A stretch of 64,000 nucleotides of DNA from Distichodus sexfasciatus (Eukaryota; Chordata; Actinopteri; Characiformes; Distichodontidae): contig JAVGVS010000024.1 in assembly GCA_032718565.1 (NCBI GenBank), positions 516,952-580,951 of the forward strand, in the 5' to 3' direction. Below, piece after piece: positions 10,996 through 22,925 of this stretch. Both the position numbers and the translations under genes were made by a program. A model generated the notes under the pieces. The model had not been told where the DNA came from and ran no database searches. It saw only the letters and a program-made list of their open reading frames with translations. Position 1 is the first letter of the stretch. Each line of letters opens with the position of its first letter.

Positions 10996-13319
10996 CTTTT
11001 GACACCTCTGCTGGTCACCTGCACCCATTTTTCACCATATTAACATTTTTGACCAAGAATCAAATAACCAGATATAGGTAAGATATTTTAGTTTATATAT
11101 TAAAGATGCTTCCAGTCCTTCTGATGCCATTTGAGTCTAAGTCGGAGCCTCATCCCTATGCATTTTGCTAAACAATTCATAAAACAACGCCTACGTCGGA
11201 GTCTGATGGCTAAAAGCCTCTTATTAATGTTTCCTCAACTCCCACAGACCAGCAGCCTGGCCCAAATTTGCCATTACAGCTTCCGCTAAAGTGCAACCTC
11301 CTAACAGCCTCCCATGTAGAAATAGCGCAATTTTTCCTCCCACCCTCGCCGTGTAATGACAGACGCGTTGCCACATTGCATCACTCGGCTCCACATCCAT
11401 CCTGGTTAAGGGTGGTGTCCGTTATCGCTAAAGCGGTGGAGCGATTCATTTACTAAAGTTTTTTCCACACGCCTATTACCTTCACACATACATTTACGCA
11501 CACACACACATCATCATCATCAGGATTTGCTGTGCTATAAATGAGCTTTGCATAACAATGCGATCCCGTCTCTGTCTCTTCTTAATTTCCTACCCACAAT
11601 GCTCCACGGTGCCTCCCATGATAGGGTAATCATAGGCGAAGTGCCACCGTTAGTAAAAACCCATCTTGGCAGCACCACTCCCCTGATTCGCTACATTATT
11701 AAAGCCCTGCGCAAGCTGAATTTCACATTGTGCTGTTTATATATTGCCTAACTAGGCCACTTTGTTCAGCTAATTACAGACACAGGCGAAAAAAATCTCA
11801 TTCCCACAGATTTGCGCTGAAGCCTCATTCAATAAGTTAATAAGTTAACATCACAATAAGCATTTTTTGGGGGGAGGGGTTTGAAGTTTTTTAACAACAC
11901 TGCTGAAAAAAGGATCATGCACTGACACTTTCTGTAAAACATGTCTGTAGAAAAGCAAGCAAACTAAAGGTAACCTGAGCCCTGGAACACGGAGAACGGT
12001 AAACCCCTGTGATGGTGATAAGATCGTCTCATACAGGTCTGGACTTACAAGTCTCCTTTTCAGGCTTTGTATTTTGTTCTCGGTGTTAAATCAAGTCTGT
12101 AAGTGAAGAGTTTGGTTCCAAAAACGCTATAAATCCACAAATGTTAAATTGAGAAAATTGTTTTCTTTCCCCAAAAAGTAGTTGCAGGAAAACCTCTATT
12201 CTGTTTCAAACTGCCATATCTCATCATGAGTTTGTAATAACATAAAAAAATCAAATCCCTATTTTAATTTTTAAACATTTATTAAACGGATATTTTTTTT
12301 CTAAAATGCAGTAAATCCTTGACTCGTTTTTCCCCCAAAATGCTATAAATCTATAGCAATAAAAGCTGTTTTTTTCATATGAAAATGAGCAAAAATTAAA
12401 CCATAAATAACAAAGAATAGTTATCTATACATATGACAAAGGAACTATATATAAGATTGTGGCCAAAACTTGTACTCCAGTCAAATTTGAAATACTTAGC
12501 ATGTTGTTTCCCCTCCTCTTCCTCCTCCTCCCCCCACATTCGAGGTTGCCAGATAGGTTGGCGGATCCTCATATTTGGCCAGTGTCTAATGTTAGGTTTG
12601 GTATTGCCATAATTAGCGTGCTAATGTTTGCACTGTTACCACACTCTCTCAGCGCAACACGATGCTGATGTTCTAATCTATGATCCAACATGAATAACTA
12701 GTTTAACTGTTGAATTTTTTTTTTCTAATGTAGTAGTGGAAACTGACAAAAATCTGCATCACCATCTGCTCAAGTGCATTTTTAACATTTTGAAGTTTCC
12801 CAGCTCGAAACTTCGCCAGCATAGCTTGATTAATCAATATAATCACATACACTAACAACACTGAGAATAATGTGACTGTATTTTGCTTAACTGAAACATT
12901 TAGTTTGCAAAAGAGCCTTTGAGGAGCCGTTGTCTTCTGAAATACAGGCTGGTTAACAGAAATGCGGTTGGTCTTCTCTGACCTAGCGATTGTGTTGCAA
13001 ATATACATCCCGATGGGTACAATTTTGTAGCTTTCTGCTTATAGATCAGCTCGCTCCGAGACACAAACCATCGTCTAGGGACTTTGATTTACAGAGTCCC
13101 TCTCCTCCTCCTCATCCTCTCCCACACTCAACAGTGTTGGATGGCTTTAGGCCACAGTGGCGACGAAGGCGATAGCTCCAGCCTCCCCACCTCGCCGTTA
13201 TTTATGGTCGGTGTGGAACCCTGAGCTCGGGGGAAGGGCTTTTCCTCACTCTTTTTTTATGTCCCATATGAAAGCAGAGCACAGGGAAAACCAAGGCATC
13301 CTTTCGTATGATAGAGTTG
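10996..13319. other. Non-coding stretch, AT-rich in the middle
   Basis: A short CAT-type run lies near 11509-11521. Around 12115-12420 words such as AACGCTATAAATCCAC and AAAATGCTATAAATCTATAG recur, and related sequence appears in reverse near 15000-15190, which suggests an unnamed dispersed repeat. No gene seen. Confidence 0.3.
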
Positions 13320-14094
13320 GGAACAAGACCACTTAAACTGAGACTGAGACGAGACCAAGGCCAGAGTGTGTCGAGACTGAGACAAGACTAAGACTCTGAA
13401 GGACCAAGACCGAGACTAGACCAAAGTGTGTCAAGACCTAGAGAAGACCAGGACTCTGAAGAACCGAGACCAAGACAAGACCAAAGTGTGTCGAGACCGA
13501 GAGAAGACCAGGACTCTGAAGGACCAAGACCGAGACTAGACCAAAGTGTGTCAAGACCGAGAGAAGACCAGGACTCTGAAGGACTGAGACAAGACTAAAG
13601 TGTGTCGAGACCGAGAGAAGACCAGGACTCTGAAGGGCCAAGTCTAAGACAAGACCAAGACCAGTGTGTTAAGACCGAGACAAGACCAAGACTCTGAAGG
13701 ACCGAGACAAGACCAAAGTGTGTCGAGACCGAGAGAAGACCAAGACTCTGAAGGACTGAAACCAAGACAAGACCAAGACCAGAGTGTGTCGAGGCCGAGA
13801 CAAGACCAAGACTCTGAAGGACCGAGACTAGTCTTGGTCTTGTCTCAGTCTCGACACACTCTGGTCTTAGTCTAGTCTCGGTCTTGGTCCTTCGTAGTCT
13901 TGATCTAGTCTCGGTCCTTCAGAGTCTTGGTCTTCTCTCGGCCTCGACAGAGTGTGTCGAGACCGAGAGAAGACCAGGACTCTGAAGGACAGAGACCGAG
14001 ACAAGATCAAGACCAGAGTGTGTCAACACCGAGACAAGACCAAGACTCTGAAGGGCCGAGACCAAGACCAGGGTGGGCGAGACTGAGACCTGAC
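13320..14094. repeat. GAGACCAAGAC minisatellite with an internal inverted block
   Basis: A tandem array with words such as AAGACTCTGAAGGACCGAG and AGTGTGTCGAGACCGAGAGA. Successive GGACTCTGAA words at 13451, 13511 and 13571 are exactly 60 bp apart; later units vary from about 54 to 66 bp. Between about 13830 and 13950 the array turns into its own reverse complement (GTCTTGGTCTTGTCTCAGTC) and then turns back. The long peptides read from it are repeat artefacts. Confidence 0.9.
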
Positions 14095-14269
14095 CAATGC
14101 ATGTTTTACACCACATGACAAAGAAGTTGAACATGCAAACTGGAAGCAGTTGTCCAACCTGATCACATCATATGTTAAACTCATGGAACAGTGATTCAAA
14201 CTAGTCTAGGCATAGGTTTAATCCTAGTCCAGTTAAACTGGCCTCATGTTGTTGGGTTTTAGAGTGCTA
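14095..14269. mobile_element. Degenerate MITE fragment of the CTAGTCTAGGC type
   Basis: CAAACTAGTCTAGGCATAGG and TTTAATCCTAGTCCAGTTAA resemble the interior of the GGGCCAGTTTC-type MITEs. It is short and lacks clear ends. Confidence 0.35.
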
Positions 14270-14725
14270 TTTACACATTGTACCGCAGAGAGAGAGGTGG
14301 AGACCAACTACAGGAACGTGACATCCCCGTCTGCTCAATTATTGAGTCCGTTTTTGAGTTTTTTTTAAACTTACAAGATGGAATTTTATCCAACATGTAA
14401 CGATTAATAATACATCACTTTTACAAACAAATACATTTGTCTTACCGCAAAGGCCGAGGTAAGAAGAGGTGAAGGATGGACCAGAAATGCATGCAGGAAT
14501 AAACGGTAACGAAGCGTACACATATGCGGATATTTTTATAAACGCATATTTTTTACACGTTTGTGCCTTTTGTTTACACGTAAACAGAGTTTTAGCCACG
14601 TCAAATGCATATTTTTTTAAACGCCCTCCAATGTGAAGATTTTTCAAAACTCTGGATTCTGTGGATACGTGTAAACGGGTAAAACGCTGTTTTCTTAAAC
14701 AATGACTTTACTTCTATTGTGCGCG
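14270..14725. repeat. Unclassified dispersed repeat with AATACATCAC, copy 1
   Basis: Words around GTCTGCTCAATTATTGAGTC, AGATGGAATTTTATCCA and AATAATACATCAC are matched near 15460-15570 (GTCTGCTGAAAGATTGAGTC, AAGATGGGATTTAATCC, AATAATACATCAC). The right part has TTACACGTTTGTGCC and TTTACACGTAAACAG, resembling DNA transposon ends with GTAAACG. Superfamily unknown. Confidence 0.45.
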
Positions 14726-15420
14726 TGCCTTTAAGAGCTTGTGTCCACCAAGTGAGCGTTTTTACCGATATTAAATAAATACCTTTGATGGTATTGATGA
14801 GCCAGTGCTCGTCCGTCCAGAGGAATTAAATGAATGCAATTTGGGAACAGCAAGATTTTTGAATTTTTTTTTAAATCTGTGCTCCAATATAAGTGATGTC
14901 CAAGTTTGGGGCTTGTCATATGTATAGATAACTTTTCCTTGTTATTTATGGTTATATATTTGCTCATTGTCATACCAAAGATTAGCTTTTATTGCTGAAG
15001 TGGATTTATAGCATTTTGGGGGAAAATCTATTTGTTAAATAAACATTTATACATCAAAATATGGATTTATTTTACAAGCTCATGATAAAATATTGCAGTT
15101 TGACCCAGAAAATTGTGGTCTTCATGCAACCATGTTTTTCTGGAAAAGTAAAACATCTTTTTTCTCAATTGAATGATTATGGATTCATAGCTTTTTTGGA
15201 ATCAAACTCTTCATTTTTATATTACTTTACTTTTGGTTCTTTGACCCTGATGTTGCTTTAAGTGGACTGTCTCTGTAATCGTGGCATGGAAGTCTGCCCT
15301 GTATTAGAGCTTGTGACAAATGCCTTAACTGAAAGATGAAAATGATGGAAATTAAATGTCCAGTTAATGAAAAAGGATCATTATATTTAATGATGAAATC
15401 TGAGATTTCCGACACCTCCG
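14726..15420. other. AT-rich non-coding stretch
   Basis: Around 15000-15190 GGATTTATAGCATTTTGGGG and related words are the reverse of sequence near 12300-12370, a sign of an unnamed AT-rich repeat. Otherwise nothing is recognised. Confidence 0.3.
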
Positions 15421-15600
15421 CTTAGACACTCCAGGGGAAGTGTTGGAGGATGACTGCAGGACGCTATCATCTCTGTCTGCTGAAAGATTGAGTCTGTTTC
15501 TGAATTTTCTGAGTCTTTCAAGATGGGATTTAATCCACTATTGCATGTAGACATGAATAATACATCACACATGCTAACACTGCTAACAACTATGTGTGTT
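15421..15600. repeat. Unclassified dispersed repeat with AATACATCAC, copy 2
   Basis: Shares the ordered words described for the copy at 14270 and is in the same orientation about 1.1 kb away. It may be a local duplication or two insertions of one element. Confidence 0.4.
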
Positions 15601-15861
15601 AATCCGCCACGGAAATTGATCCTTTGAAAAAAGCAAGCTGCATTTTCTATTACAAATGTGGACGTGGAATTGGCTGCTGTTATTGAAACTCGTGTTTCAG
15701 AAAGACAAAGTTTGCTACAATGAGGTCAGTGTTATCTGACTCGTTACTCTATTGCAATATTAATTTCTGTTTGTTTTTTCTGATGTTACATATTTCTTTG
15801 CAACTTAAGCAAACATTCTTCCTTTTGAACTGAATTTCTGCCTTTGAGAATGCTTCAAACA

Positions 15862-16438
15862 TTAAAGCCCCATCCACACGGGCGTTTGAATCTTGGATAA
15901 ATGATCGTGCTCTGAACGTCCTGCGTTTTCTGGCTGCGCTTGATTAACTTCATGAGGCGTTACATTGGCATTCGTTTCATGCTACAGCCCAGTTTGTTAT
16001 TTCGTGTGTTTACCTGTGGGGGCAGTAATCAGGCTGTCCAATGTGTTAACCTGTGTGTCAAAATATGAAATAAAAGATATAGAAAATATATACAAAAATA
16101 AAAGAGGAAACAGTAAAAAACAAGTTCTGTGGCACATGAAGAAAAATTAGTCTCTGTGCTGCACAGTTAGTTTGGCGTAATGACGTCACATGGAATGGGA
16201 GTATATCTTCTATGTTCTGAATATCGGCACAAATTGGCGCCAGGAAAACGTTGCATGCAGTGTTTATTTGATACCATCCGAACGCGTAGTCGGCCAAACG
16301 AAGGTCACGAACGCCCGTGTGGACGCTCTGATTCACTTCAATGAGCAGAAAAACGGTTGACATTTGGTCCACACTCACCTGACGCCACAAACGCCAGGAA
16401 AACGCCTGATTCAGACGTCCATGTGGATTAGGCCTTAG
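15862..16438. mobile_element. MITE with AAGCCCCATCCACACGG inverted ends
   Basis: The left end AAAGCCCCATCCACACGGGC pairs with the reverse complement of the right end, CCATGTGGATTAGGCCTT. Inner words GGCGTTT and ACGCC are also mirrored. About 577 bp, with no transposase. No convincing target duplication is visible, so the superfamily is left open. Confidence 0.6.
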
Positions 16439-17819
16439 TGTTGAAATGAGCTGAAGCTCTTGAGTAGTTTTTGGGAAAAATACTTTGCACTTTTAAATGC
16501 TTTAAAATTACTTTGTAATTTTAACATTTAATATCGTTTTACTTGTCTAAATACTGCTCTGGTGAATTTAGTTTCAGAAAGGGTGAATTTCCTAGATGTG
16601 GAATTTGATGCTGATGTCGAATCTCATAGTTTAGACAGGAAAAAAAGCTCATCTCATGCATTATTAACTCAAGACTCTATTGAAATAAAGTTGAAGCTGT
16701 CATTCTTCATTCTTATTTTATAGCATAAATTTAAGCAAAATATGTCTATGTCTTTAGAATAAGATGCTGATGGTGTTCTTGTATTGCATATTATGTCAAG
16801 ATTCATACAGTATTGATGAAATTTGAGAGTAAAGAGACATATCCGTCATATTAAACTAAGAGCGCTTATAACAAAGAAGCCCATCTTGACATCATAGGAG
16901 CAATTTAAGAAAGAGGCTTCCAAACAGACCACGTACTCCACTTTCATATGAAATGCCTACCCATTCAAAATAGATCAAAAACAGCATAAATATATATATA
17001 GAATCTACATCAATCTTTCATAATGAAACACAGCCAACTAGATTAATATTGGACAAGAATATCACAGGTGTAGATCGTCACATTTATTTCTTTTTCCACT
17101 TCTGAATATTTTTAAAAATTCATTAAGCACCCCCCTTTTTTTCCATACAGTGGATCAAAACGCTCGCCGTCCTTGTTTGATGTCTTCAGTCGTCTCACAG
17201 CCGCACCTCTGCATCTCTCTTGAAAGATCGGGTAAAATAAGCAAACTTCTAATTGTGGATGAAAGATTAACGCGGGGCTCGTCCTTAATTATTCAGAAGG
17301 GCACGTGTCCCGCTCCTGTACGGGGTGAAAGAAGGGATGACTGAGCTTAGCTTACATACAGTGTGTTCAGAGAGGTTCATTGTCGTCAGGGAGGTGACAT
17401 AAATATACAGCTCCCTTCTCCTCACCTGACGCTTTATCTCAATATAGAGGCCGTGACACACTTAAACGTATACCTCGCCGCCTTTTGGGAGGCTATTGTT
17501 CTTGGTGAATGACCGTTATTTAGGGCACAGCCAGAGATCACCCATTTACACCATGAATTATATATATACAGGCATATATGGAACGGTAATTACACACTAA
17601 CACAAAAGCGCTGGTACAGTGCCAGGAAAAGGTCTGCTTATTGTTAATGGCATCTCGGCTGAGGCTGCTGTCGATTACACAGCGTATGCCAGCGATTGTT
17701 GAATTGTTAGGGTTGTTCTGAAATGGGTGACTTTTAAATGGAAGCATCAGTGTTTGTGTAAAACCTGTAAAATTTAAGAATATAAATTTCTGCATTCATG
17801 GCTAATACCTTAAATTCAT
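16439..17819. other. Single-copy looking non-coding stretch
   Basis: AT-rich to about 17140, with a short TATATATATA run near 16990. The 17145-17530 part is more GC-balanced and repeat-free, with words such as CTTAATTATTCAG, and is a candidate conserved non-coding element. No gene seen. Confidence 0.3.
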
Positions 17820-18110
17820 ATTTTAGTACGCAAGTACTTAAATAAGAGTTCATTTGTTTTTATTTTTACAAAAAGGGTTCTTGGTTTCCTTGGAAATTGT
17901 CCTTTTTGGAATGCACAAAACATCAATCATTTAATTAATTATCCATTTTAAATAATGTCTCTAATTTCATTACTGTAATTAAGTCTTACTTGACTTTACG
18001 AGTAATGTTTCTTATACTCTACAAAACACCACCAAATACTTTTTTATTGCTTAAACAATCATTTTTAAGTCTTCATAAAGGAATGTTTCTTTACTTAAGG
18101 CCTGCTTTTG
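17820..18110. mobile_element. Degenerate hAT-like fragment (AGTACTTAAATAAG type)
   Basis: AGTACGCAAGTACTTAAATA, TGACTTTACGAGTAATGTTT and ACCAAATACTTTTTTATTGC resemble the ACTTAAGTA-rich interior of the element at 33667-34440. The ends are not preserved. Confidence 0.35.
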
Positions 18111-18136
18111 ATCATTCATTCATTCATTCATTTTCC

Positions 18137-18195
18137 GAACCCAGGACCTTCTCACTGTGAGGCGGCAACGCTAACCAGTGTGCCACCATGCCACG
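18137..18195 (-). repeat. L2-tailed SINE, tRNA-like head only, copy 3
   Basis: GAACCCAGGACCTTCTCACT, GTGAGGCGGCAACGCTAACC and GTGTGCCACCATGCC are the reverse complement of the family's tRNA-like head. The body is missing. Confidence 0.7.
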
Positions 18196-18254
18196 TTCTG
18201 TTAAATTTACTGCTAACTTTACCTGTTGAACATTTTATTAGGGGTCCAAGCACA

Positions 18255-18310
18255 AAGTACTACTACTACTACTATTAATAATAATAATGATAATAATAAT
18301 TATATATGTA

Positions 18311-18364
<54 letters not shown>

Positions 18365-18366
18365 TC

Positions 18367-18403
<37 letters not shown>

Positions 18404-18466
18404 CACTCTATCTATCTATCTATCTATAGATATATAGATATAGATATAGATATAGATATATATAGT
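18255..18466. repeat. Compound microsatellite (CTA)n-(AAT)n-(TA)n-(ATCT)n-(GATATA)n
   Basis: Five simple motifs follow one another with little interruption; the TA block covers about 18301-18360 and the ATCT block about 18367-18425. The long peptide of Tyr, Ile and Ser read through it is an artefact. Confidence 0.95.
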
Positions 18467-18842
18467 TTTATTTATTTGATTTTTTCCAATATGCTGACCT
18501 CAGTGACACTTAAAAAATGCTATAAATTTATGCACTCTGGTTCACTGCCTCCTTATATTACGCTTTTACTGCATCAGCTGCTAGTTGTTTTTTTGGAGAC
18601 TTTTGCTTGGATCCCGCTAATCAAGTGCCTCGTTGTCCGCATGTTTGAACTGGCAAAAGTTTTACACTGGATACCCACCCTGTCGCAACGCTCCCCATTT
18701 ATCTGGCCTTGGCACTGGCAATTAAGCCTTTTTGGGTATTATTCCTAGTAATGTTTTCTGAAAGTCTCTACACAGGATAAGCTTGTGAATGTGTGCTTTT
18801 GATAATGCATTAAACATCAACTCTTGCAACAAATTAATAATC

Positions 18843-19028
18843 GGAGCAATTTTGCCCTTATCCAGAGCAACTTCCATTTCCTAATTTGAGGGACAGTCTC
18901 CTTGGAGCAAGTCAAGGTTGAGGGTCTTGCTTAGGGACCCAATAATGGTGGTGCTGGAGGTAGGACTGAAAAACACATGACCTCTTGGTCCAGAGGTGAG
19001 GAGCCTAACCATTAGATCACCACCATCC
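18843..19028 (-). repeat. SINE family C fragment (CTTATCCAGAGCAACTT type)
   Basis: TTGCCCTTATCCAGAGCAAC, TCAAGGTTGAGGGTCTTGCT, TAGGGACCCAATAATGGTGG and ACCATTAGATCACCACCA match a common fish SINE/LINE-tail repeat read from its 3' end towards a tRNA-like head. Other fragments lie near 28872, 29868, 35483 and 37026. Confidence 0.65.
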
Positions 19029-19872
19029 CCTGCTGATATTTCGTTAAATTTTAAGTACTTTAAGTACTGATTTGGTACTCTTTCTACCCTGGCCTATTAG
19101 GCATTGTTTAATATCAAGTCTAAGACACTGGAGCAACCTCAGAAGTATCAGAAATTAGTTGTATAAATGTTCTGATAACCTTTTACTCAGTTAATCTGGT
19201 TTAAAAGCAAACTGCAGTAACACAGAATCAGAAGCCTTTGGAAACGATCCACTATCATTCTCCAAGTCCACATAATTAAGTGATCCTCACTGTCACCTCT
19301 CACCTCTCCTGGCAGGTAAACAGAATTGTGCAGTCTATCAGACCGTCTCTAACCTCGATTAGCAACACAAACGACCACATCCGCACGACTAGCGCCCACC
19401 ACGTTCTGAGCTGGGACCTGCACCCGGCTCGATCGGGCCGCATTTCATTTCCCGTGTCACCCAGTCGAGGCATGCCGATACGTTAGCGCAGGTCAGCGGC
19501 GGCTATGATTAACTCCGCACTCAATATTAAAAGATTAATCTCCTCCCACGCACGTTAACGTGGCGGAAAGAGAAATGGCGCGGGGGCCGATAAGTCGGAG
19601 GTTCTGGGAGTTAGATCGCAAAGCCTCTGTCACAATAAATGAAGACAAACGATAATCCAAAGAGCCGGGCTGCCCTGAAATCTCACTCATACCCCCACCC
19701 CCTAACTCTTACCCCATTCACGCAAACACTGATAAACTGCATTATGAGTCAGGGTCGGAGGGGGAATGAGGATTCGGACCATATCTTGGCTAGCTTTCTC
19801 TTAAATATTTCTCAAAGTTAACTATTATTTATTGTTGTATGGAGCAGTGCTTCAAGAACATGCACTAAGCAG
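19029..19872. other. Single-copy looking non-coding stretch
   Basis: No repeats recognised. 19280-19640 is CpG-containing and unique in appearance, with homeobox-like TTAA/TAAT words (ATGATTAACTCCGCACTC). A candidate conserved non-coding region. Confidence 0.3.
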
Positions 19873-20183
19873 ACCCTCCAGGATTTTGTGATGTTGCGAT
19901 CGCAACTATTAACGCAAATTCAGCCAATCCCTGCGAATTCATTACCGTACAATTGACCCATACCTCAGCGAAGTCACTTTCTTATTAAGTTTAGAAGATG
20001 CAAGAAATGTGTGATAAAAATGACATTTACCTTCAAAAATAAATAGATGATTAATGGTTAATAAAAATAATAATGGTTTTGTTCCCTTCATTTTAATTAA
20101 TTGTTAAAGAATCATTATAAAGGGGGACAAAAAATTAACCAATTTTTTTAGAAAAGCTGCCGCAAAATGAAATCATGGAGGGA
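19873..20183. mobile_element. MITE with ACCCTCCAGGATTT inverted ends
   Basis: The left end ACCCTCCAGGATTTTGTGAT pairs with the reverse complement of the right end, TCCCTCCATGATTTCATTTT. The flanks CTAAGCAG (left) and CTAAGACT (right) agree in their first five bases, as expected of a worn 8-bp hAT target duplication. Non-coding. Confidence 0.65.
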
Positions 20184-22149
20184 CTAAGACTTTTGTAAAA
20201 AAAAATAAAAAAAGTATAAAGATGCAAATCAGAGTTTTTATAATTCATAATGCATAATTTCAGGACTAGAGTTCATGTCAGGTCAAGCTGGAGTATATTT
20301 GCCTTGAGGCACCCACATGCTGATTAAATTTTTTGTGCTGTAATAATATTTCAAATTTACATTTTACCTTTTTTTAAATGTGTAGTTTTTTGTCTTTGGG
20401 AAATGTGAACGTAACATCCTCCATATTCAGACTTCCACCCCTTTTTTTGCAGTCTAACTCTCCTTTTTGGAGATAATTATCATTTCATTTTTCCTGCTAC
20501 TTTCTAATTTCTCCAACACAGAATGTGTGCTTAAAAAACATAGGAACACTTCTACTGATTGTAAATAATGACTGCAATTTTAGCCTTTGTTGTGGCTGGG
20601 CACAGAGGGGGAGAGTTGATGAAATGAGTTTCTTTGTAGGTACTTTCTTGAAGTTTTTCTGAAAGACAAAAAGTATCAAGCGAAACAAGGTGTCAATCAC
20701 CAGCTACCTAACCCCCCGCCCTAGGCATAATAACAATGCAATAAGCACCAGAATCTATAAAACCCCGGCAAAGTATCTGCTTGGGCGTTCGGCGACGACG
20801 GTGGCTCAGTAATGGAATATTTACTCGATGAAAGTCTCAAAAGTGAAAGCTCCTTAAGACTGAAGTGCTTTGGCATTCACCTATAAATACGCTTTCCTTC
20901 TCGATCCCGTCACCGCCGTCATCTAGCCTTCCGTTGCTGTGGCTTAGCCCGCTAAAAAAAAGGAAAAAAGGGGAAAAAAGAGGCTGGGTTATCCCCGGAG
21001 CCATCGCGACAAGTGTGTTAAAGACTTCGCCTGCGGGATTGAGTTGCTTTCATCTGCGCCCTGCCACCCTTTGTTCAAGCCAGAGAAATTTTATCATTGC
21101 TCAGTCCCCCGGCGCTGCACAACGCCCGCAACTCGAGCTAGCGGTTCCGTGATCCATGACGCTCTTTCACAAAAAAACCCCGCAAGTCACTGCCCTCCGA
21201 TTGCCATGAAGAAATGGTCTGGTGAGAACACCCCCCCCCCGCCCCTCACCAACCACCTTCGGCATTGCCGACATCAATCTCATCCATATTCATATCCTCG
21301 TCCCCCACTCCCCACCCCGAAGGACGTCGGGGTCTTTTCCCTGTCCTCTTTGGTTACTCCGGCCTCTTTACGGTTCATCGCCTCCCATGATCTTCGCCGC
21401 ATATTTAAATATGTTATAGTCTCCCGCTGGAAAGAGTAATTAATTAATTGCTAAGCAGCCCGGAGCTGTCAGCGAGTATGTTTTGGTGTCGTCGGGTTTC
21501 CTTCCAGCCAGTTATCTGGTTTCCTCACAGGATTACAGTAGAGACAACAGGCATGAATATTTAAAACGGATTCTAATTAAACCTGGGTGCACCAAGTGCT
21601 CGCCGTACAAAAGGATGAAACCAGACGCTCCTCCTCCTCCTCCTCATCATCATCATCATCCTCCTCAATTGCTTTGCAATCCCCGGATGCCCGTCGACAG
21701 AGGCACTGCTAGCAAGCGGCAACTTGAACTAGTTGACATCTTCTTTACTCAACAGGTTGAAGAAAGATGGGAGAAGACACTGAAGCAGCCCACCACTCGT
21801 ACACAGAATGGGGAGTGAATAATAGATGACTCTTGAGGACTGTGGAGTGTGTGGTTGCCTCTGAGTGTGTGTCTGTAGTTGTTGGAGGGGGTTTCTTTCA
21901 AAAGCAAAATGCATATATGCAGTGTGTCGTGCCAGGTTACTACCAATCGCAATCATTATAATTATCTTCAGTTTGTGCAACAGTAGCTCTCCGATCGTTC
22001 GTTCCACATTTGATGACTTTTATTGACTTCTCGTGTTGATGTCTGGGTTGCACAACCTGCTTTTCTTTTCCTGACCACTCTCAGAAAGTACAGTTTCAGT
22101 GTGCCTGAAAAATACCTTCAATGTCAAATCAATCAGGCTACCATGGCCG
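20184..22149. other. Non-coding stretch with a CpG-rich unique block
   Basis: 20860-21480 is GC-balanced, CpG-containing and repeat-free, ending in GAGTAATTAATTAATTGC. A short CCT/CAT run lies at about 21634-21664. Overlapping frames near 21044-21439 show no domain. A candidate regulatory region, with no gene called. Confidence 0.35.
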
Positions 22150-22319
22150 TGCAGTGCATGGTCTTTTTACCACAATGCACTTTTGGCAGCTGTGAGATGG
22201 AGCCAGAAGGTGAATTCAACCTTGAAGATGGAATCAAGAATCTACGGCCGGGGCGTAGCATCGAAATAAGTAAATTACTTTTAACAGTAACTTGGATTTA
22301 TTTCAACTATTTTTGACCA
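22150..22319. repeat. Fragment of the CTTGGCAGCTG-type repeat
   Basis: ACTTTTGGCAGCTGTGAGAT, then GGAGCCAGAAGG and GGAATCAAGAATCTACGG, parallels the segments near 190-240 and 36400-36460. It is followed by TTACTTTTAACAGTAAC-like sequence. Confidence 0.45.
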
Positions 22320-22835
22320 TAAGTAGCTTGTCCATTTAATTGCCAAGAGTTTTGGGACACCTCTCCAAATCACTAAATTCAGGTGTTCCATTGAGCGATG
22401 TTTTTCAGGGGTTGAACTTGGCCCCTTAGTTCCAGTGAAAGGAACTCTCAATGCTTCAGCACACCATGAGATTTTGGACAATGTCATGCTCCCAACGTTG
22501 TGGGAACAGTTTGGGAATGGCGCCTTCCTCTTCCAACAGGAATGCACACCAGTACACAAAGCATGGTCCATAAATACATGGATGATAAGGGAGTTTGACT
22601 GGCCTGCACAGAGCCCTGACCTCAACACAAAAGAACACCTTTTGGGTGAATTAGAGCAGAGACTGTGAGCCATGCCTTCCTTCTTGTCCAACATCAGTGG
22701 CTGACCTCACAAATACTCTTCTGGAAGACACTCCCAAACTTTGTGGACAGCCTTCCCTGAAGAGCTGAAGCTGTTATAGCGGGGAAAGGGTGGGTCAAAT
22801 CCATATTAAAGGCTGTGGATTAGGAATGGGGTTCT
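22320..22835 (+). pseudogene. Tc1/mariner-like transposase relic
   Basis: The left end TTGCCAAGAGTTTTGGGACA resembles the inverted end of a well-known fish element. From 22435 to 22668 a frame reads with the order LNASAHHEILDN, MLPTLWEQFGNG, FLFQQECTPVHKA and DWPAQSPDLNTKEH, which matches the C-terminal catalytic region of Tc1-type transposases. The usual Asp in the DCAPVHKA-like block is Glu here, and the usual DLNPIEH block reads DLNTKEH. Most of the N-terminal part is gone and the frame ends early at 22668, with recognisable sequence continuing to about 22800 in other frames. It cannot encode an active enzyme. Confidence 0.75.
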
Positions 22836-22925
22836 GATCACGCCCCATGTATAACGCCCAACGTTGCTCTACCTGTATGTTGACATTTATCAGAAACTTC
22901 TGAACAGAAAGTGGTAGTATGAGGG

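Noticed and set aside
10642..11043. Several 66-89 codon frames with RACKLHTERPHGRP-like peptides
   Set aside because: Typical translations of the L2-tailed SINE on either strand.
13320..14094. Regularly spaced repeats resembling a CRISPR array
   Set aside because: The whole unit is repeated, there are no unique spacers, and the genome is that of a vertebrate.
13438..14134. Gln/Asp/Arg-rich repeated peptides on both strands
   Set aside because: Produced by the 60-bp minisatellite; the same bases give open frames in both directions.
18287..18748. 153-codon open frame
   Set aside because: Most of it is Tyr/Ile/Ser read from the TA and ATCT microsatellite.
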